In this document: positions 6,428-9,441 of the stretch, piece by piece
Layout: every line of letters starts with the position of its first letter
How positions within the stretch are numbered: the first letter of the stretch is position 1
NCBI GenBank assembly: GCA_026645635.1
Contig: JAPKMV010000089.1
Location: 1-9,441, forward strand
Length of the DNA: 9,441 nt
Direction of reading: 5' to 3'
Origin: Caldilineaceae bacterium
GTDB lineage: Bacteria; Chloroflexota; Anaerolineae; Caldilineales; Caldilineaceae
The notes under the pieces: model-generated
What the model saw: the letters and a program-made list of their open reading frames with translations, nothing else
The model's database searches: none
Told to the model about the DNA's origin: nothing
Position numbers and translations under genes: made by a program

Positions 6428-6436
6428 GAGTATAGC
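6420..6436. promoter_or_regulatory. 17-bp perfect palindrome with divergent -10 hexamers, candidate operator
   Basis: GCTATACTGAGTATAGC is perfectly symmetric around the central G (6428). Each half contains TATACT, one reading right (6422-6427) and one reading left (6434-6429). The left-reading copy has TCTACA (6457-6452, four of six to TTGACA) 17 bp away and could serve the helicase-associated gene, with a leader of about 40 nt. A dimeric regulator bound here would cover both -10 elements. The MerR-like protein encoded 0.4 kb downstream is a natural but untested candidate. Confidence 0.5.
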
Positions 6437-6456
6437 TGTTTAAGGAGAATCTGTAG

Positions 6457-6804
6457 ATGACGACTCAAAATGTTTCTGGAAATTCTGGTTCGATCGGTAT
6501 GAACGCCATGTTAAACCAGTTGCTCAATGCCGGCCAATTGCTCTTTGACCGGCGCGTCCCGTTGACCCTGAAACTGTTGCTGCCTGTGGCAGCGCTGGTC
6601 TATTGGATCTCGCCGGTTGACTTCATGCCTTTCCTGCCCTTCGACGACATCGCCGTCGTGGCCGCCGCCATCTTCTTCTTCACCCAGTTTGGCAACCAGG
6701 CGGTGAAAGATTTCGACCGCCAGCAAGGGCAGGGTGGACAATCTGGCGCCGCGCAGTCAACGGAAGGCGAGGTTGTCGATACAACCTGGCGCGTCATCGA
6801 ATAG
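6457..6804 (+). CDS. YkvA/DUF1232-like small membrane protein
   Basis: A 115-residue protein with the DUF1232 (YkvA) pattern: LLFDRRVPLTLKLLLPVAALVYWISPVDFMPFLPFDDI spans roughly 28-65. It contains the DxRVP entry, the Y-x-x-SPxD turn and the terminal DD. Two hydrophobic stretches (about 38-52 and 65-78) could be membrane helices. Between SPVD and FDD the segment is shorter than the usual SPIDLIPDF-PVLGYLDD pattern, so the central loop is reduced. The C-terminal 35 residues are Gln/Gly-rich and low in complexity. The family function is unknown. Translation start is well supported: AAGGAG lies 9 nt upstream of the ATG, behind a good promoter. The gene is followed after 12 bp by the MerR-like gene, so the two form an operon. 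Confidence 0.8.
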   Translation: MTTQNVSGNSGSIGMNAMLNQLLNAGQLLFDRRVPLTLKLLLPVAALVYWISPVDFMPFLPFDDIAVVAAAIFFFTQFGNQAVKDFDRQQGQGGQSGAAQSTEGEVVDTTWRVIE

Positions 6805-6816
6805 CGCACCCCATTC

Positions 6817-7479
<663 letters not shown>

Positions 7480-7482
7480 ATA

Positions 7483-7550
7483 GGGTGAGGTTTTAGGGTT
7501 TTGGGGTGCCAGGACGGTGCTATTACCCCAAGACCCCAAAACCCCAAAAC
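7483..7550. repeat. Inverted array of TTTTGGGG/CCCCAAAA units, possible bidirectional terminator
   Basis: The left arm (7483-7506) carries G-rich octamer-like units (GGGTGAGG, TTTTAGGG, TTTTGGGG). The right arm (7525-7550) carries CCCCAAGA, CCCCAAAA and CCCCAAAA. An 18-nt loop separates them. Over about 19 bp the arms pair with only two differences (A/G and T/C), both wobble-compatible in one strand. It begins 3 bp after the merR-like stop codon and ends 1 bp before the stop of the convergent membrane-protein gene. It can therefore terminate both transcripts. There is no clean T-run beyond either arm, so intrinsic termination is not assured. Confidence 0.75.
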
Positions 7551-7551
7551 A

Positions 7552-9249
7552 TCAAGTCCCCATATCTCCCCGCTCCAATTCAGCCAACTCCGCCCGCGCC
7601 GCGTCCAACTCCGCCGTCAGCGCGGCGATGCGCTGTTCCAGGGCAGCGCGGCGCTCCTCTGGGGGGAGCGGCTGGGCGACGGCCGGCGCCACTTCCACGC
7701 CGGCATTTGCTCGTTCCATCTGCATGTCTCCGCGGATGGCCAGCAGATGAACGGCCCAGAGCAGACCGGCTACAGTTGCGTTGGCCAGTTGGTTGGCGAC
7801 GGACAGGGCATTCAGACCGCTGTCAGCTTCTCCCAGCAGCCAGAGCAGGCCGTTGTAGATCACCTGTGACAACTCGAAGAGCACGAACAGGGCACTCACC
7901 AGCGCAAAGCCGTAAAGATAGATGCGCCGAAAGAGGGCGGTGCGTTCGGCGTGGCCCGCGGCGTCCGTGCTGCGCGCCACGCGCTGTACGGCCTGCCAGT
8001 GAAATGCCCAAACGGGCGCGCCTACGGCCAGCAGGCTGACGCCATTGGCCAGCGGTTGATGCCAGATGGCGCCAATCGCGTCTGGCGTGGAGCGCAGCAG
8101 CGCATCGATCAGCGCGTTGAGCAACTGCACCGCGCCCACCCACGTCAGCGCCAGCCCCACCCCCGCGACCAGGTAGAAGTAGAGCCGCCGCACCGTCGCC
8201 GCCTGCGGGCTTTCGCCGTAAGCGTCGGCTTCGCGCTGCAGGATGCGCCAGACCGTGAGCCAGACGGCCAGCCCTACCGGGATATAGGAGAGCGGCGTCA
8301 CCAGGTCTTGCAGCAGGCTGCCCGTGTCGATGCCATCGCCCAGCAGCCGCAGGATCAGGTCGCGCAGCACCAGCGCCGCCGGCGTCAGCGTGGTGATTGC
8401 GCCGACGAAGACCGCTACGTAGAGATAGAGCCGCCGCACGGCTGCGCTGCCTTCGCCGGGCCGGGAGCGGATGATCGCGCGCCACTGCGCATAGACGCTG
8501 TGGAGCAGCCAGCCGCCGAGGAGGAGACTGCTCCCAACGCCAGGCAAGGTCTGATACCAGGTGAAACCATAATCTGGCGCCTGGTTCAAGGCGATCAGAC
8601 GGTCCAACCCCCAGGCGATCAGGTCGGACGTCATCCACATCACCACCGCCAGACCGAGCCAGCCGAGCACGGCCAGATAGAGTTGGCGCACGATGGCGGC
8701 GCCGCGCTGTTCCGCGCCGAAGTCGCCGTCGGCGCGCAGCACAGAGGCCCAGTAATTCACCAGCACAATGTTGAGGAGGGCGTTCAGCACCCAGGAAAGC
8801 CAGTCGGTCTCCAGGTTGGTGTAGCTTAGCGGTTCGCCCAGGATGAGCTGCAGCAGCGTCCGGATGATCTGGTCGAACGCGGCGAGCACGAAGAGCAGCG
8901 ACAGCCCCGATGCGCCGTAGAGAAAGAGCTTGCGCAGCGGCGAGTTGATCTCGTCGGCTTCGTGGCGCTGGCGCTGCGCCAGCCACCAATGGATCAGGAA
9001 GATCGGCGCGGCCACCAATAGAAAGCCGGCGCTGCTGGCAAGCGAGCGGACGAAGAAATCGTCGCCGACAGTGACGCCCTGGCTGCGTTCGAGCCAGTTG
9101 CGCGTCATCACGTCGATCAGGCTGACCAGGCTGCCGAGGCTGGCGGCCAGGCTGACATACGCCACCAGATAGACATAGAGCCGGCGCACGGTGGTCAGGC
9201 GAGTTGCGCCCGGCGCCGTGTCAGTTGTGGTTGTTTGCATAGTGTGCAT
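7552..9249 (-). CDS. Six-repeat DUF5671-like integral membrane protein with C-terminal coiled coil
   Basis: A 565-residue membrane protein of unknown function. A motif of the type (R/K)-x-(L/I)-(Y/F) begins six times, at residues 22, 106, 188, 272, 354 and 441, with spacing of 82-87. Each opens a hydrophobic helix. A loop and a second helix follow, often ending with Trp and a basic run (for example HWWLAQRQR, NYWASVLR, VWRILQR, FHWQAVQR). That gives about twelve membrane helices in six pairs. The RRLYxY pattern is characteristic of DUF5671, here repeated in tandem. After the last helix, a linker (509-530) leads to a soluble coiled coil (531-560, EERRAALEQRIAALTAELDA). Start choice is uncertain: ATG 9249 and ATG 9240 are both possible, the second having GGGA about 8 nt upstream. 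The gene starts 33 bp after the preceding minus-strand gene and is probably co-transcribed with it. Confidence 0.8.
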   Translation of the reverse strand: MHTMQTTTTDTAPGATRLTTVRRLYVYLVAYVSLAASLGSLVSLIDVMTRNWLERSQGVTVGDDFFVRSLASSAGFLLVAAPIFLIHWWLAQRQRHEADEINSPLRKLFLYGASGLSLLFVLAAFDQIIRTLLQLILGEPLSYTNLETDWLSWVLNALLNIVLVNYWASVLRADGDFGAEQRGAAIVRQLYLAVLGWLGLAVVMWMTSDLIAWGLDRLIALNQAPDYGFTWYQTLPGVGSSLLLGGWLLHSVYAQWRAIIRSRPGEGSAAVRRLYLYVAVFVGAITTLTPAALVLRDLILRLLGDGIDTGSLLQDLVTPLSYIPVGLAVWLTVWRILQREADAYGESPQAATVRRLYFYLVAGVGLALTWVGAVQLLNALIDALLRSTPDAIGAIWHQPLANGVSLLAVGAPVWAFHWQAVQRVARSTDAAGHAERTALFRRIYLYGFALVSALFVLFELSQVIYNGLLWLLGEADSGLNALSVANQLANATVAGLLWAVHLLAIRGDMQMERANAGVEVAPAVAQPLPPEERRAALEQRIAALTAELDAARAELAELERGDMGT

Positions 9250-9282
9250 CCCGTTTGTCGTTCAGAAACCGCCGGCGCGCCA

Positions 9283-9441
9283 TCAGTAGAAATACTCTTC
9301 GCTGTTGATCTTCCAGCCGCCGTCCTCGCGCACGACTTCGACGACGCGCTCTGACGACCAGGTGGAGCCGCTGTTGAAGAGGCCGCCGGTGCTGTAGGTG
9401 TCGATGGCCACGGTCACATAGGCGCGATCCGGGTTGGACTC
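9283..9441 (-). CDS. C-terminal fragment of an unidentified protein, 5' end outside window
   Basis: The minus strand is open from the right edge to a TGA at 9285-9283 and encodes the last 52 residues of a protein. The fragment reads as alternating beta strands ([14 protein letters not shown], then [23 protein letters not shown]). The ending V-x-x-x-x-GGWKI-x-x-x-x-Y resembles the last strand pair of NTF2-like/SnoaL-type or similar small cone-fold domains, but the family cannot be fixed from so little. Codon use matches the neighbouring genes, which supports real coding. It sits just upstream of the membrane-protein gene on the same strand, with a 33-bp gap, so the two are likely one transcription unit. 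Confidence 0.65.
   Translation of the reverse strand, partial: ESNPDRAYVTVAIDTYSTGGLFNSGSTWSSERVVEVVREDGGWKINSEEYFY

Noticed and set aside
4856..6460. A 534-codon plus-strand open frame opposite the helicase-associated gene
   Set aside because: It is an Arg/Gln/His-rich antisense shadow, and it would overlap the promoter and start of the YkvA-like gene.
7483..7550. Telomere-like or linear-replicon end because of TTTTGGGG units
   Set aside because: The array is short, inverted and flanked on both sides by intact genes.
9221..9283. A minus-strand mini-ORF of 20 codons whose ATG overlaps the TGA at 9285-9283 (TGATG)
   Set aside because: It is very short and Arg/Asn-rich, has no family signature, and runs out of frame into the next gene's start. 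It may aid re-initiation but does not look like a protein.

Overview
The window is GC-rich bacterial DNA with dense short-gap genes. It looks like a member of the Chloroflexota (Anaerolineae/Caldilineae type). That is an inference from three things: an Ala/Thr/Pro-rich lipoprotein linker on the solute-binding protein, a multi-repeat DUF5671-like membrane protein, and intergenic arrays of 7-8 bp units. No marker gene is present to prove it.

Layout. (1) Positions 1-3892, minus strand: the first three genes of a peptide/nickel-type (Dpp/Opp) ABC importer in the order lipoprotein solute-binding protein, DppB-like permease, DppC-like permease. DppC runs off the left edge, and the ATPase genes probably lie beyond it. 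A good sigma70-type promoter (TTGACA, 17 bp, TACTAT) precedes the binding protein with a leader of about 170 nt. Each of the two gene junctions in the operon carries an inverted array of AATCTCC/GGAGATT-type units. (2) Positions 4110-4837, plus strand: a VapB-VapC (DUF217-type antitoxin, PIN toxin) module with dyads and direct repeats upstream and no visible Shine-Dalgarno site for vapB. (3) Positions 4838-6382, minus strand: a 514-residue protein whose C-terminus resembles the XPB/Ssl2 N-terminal-like (Helicase_C_3) domain, without a helicase motor. Its stop codon directly abuts the vapC stop. (4) Positions 6383-7479: a divergent promoter region with a 17-bp perfect palindrome, then a two-gene plus-strand operon encoding a YkvA/DUF1232-like membrane protein and a MerR-type HTH protein with a long coiled coil. 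(5) Positions 7480-7551: a convergent intergenic region holding a third inverted array, this time of TTTTGGGG/CCCCAAAA-type units. (6) Positions 7552-9441, minus strand: a six-repeat integral membrane protein with a C-terminal coiled coil, preceded by the 3' end of a gene of unknown family running off the right edge.

The importer genes work together: lipoprotein capture of a peptide-like solute, then the two-permease channel. VapBC is a self-contained toxin-antitoxin pair. The remaining genes are poorly characterised families and no joint pathway can be claimed. The most distinctive signal is the set of three hairpin-forming short-unit arrays in intergenic gaps. I found no RNA genes, CRISPR arrays or insertion sequences.
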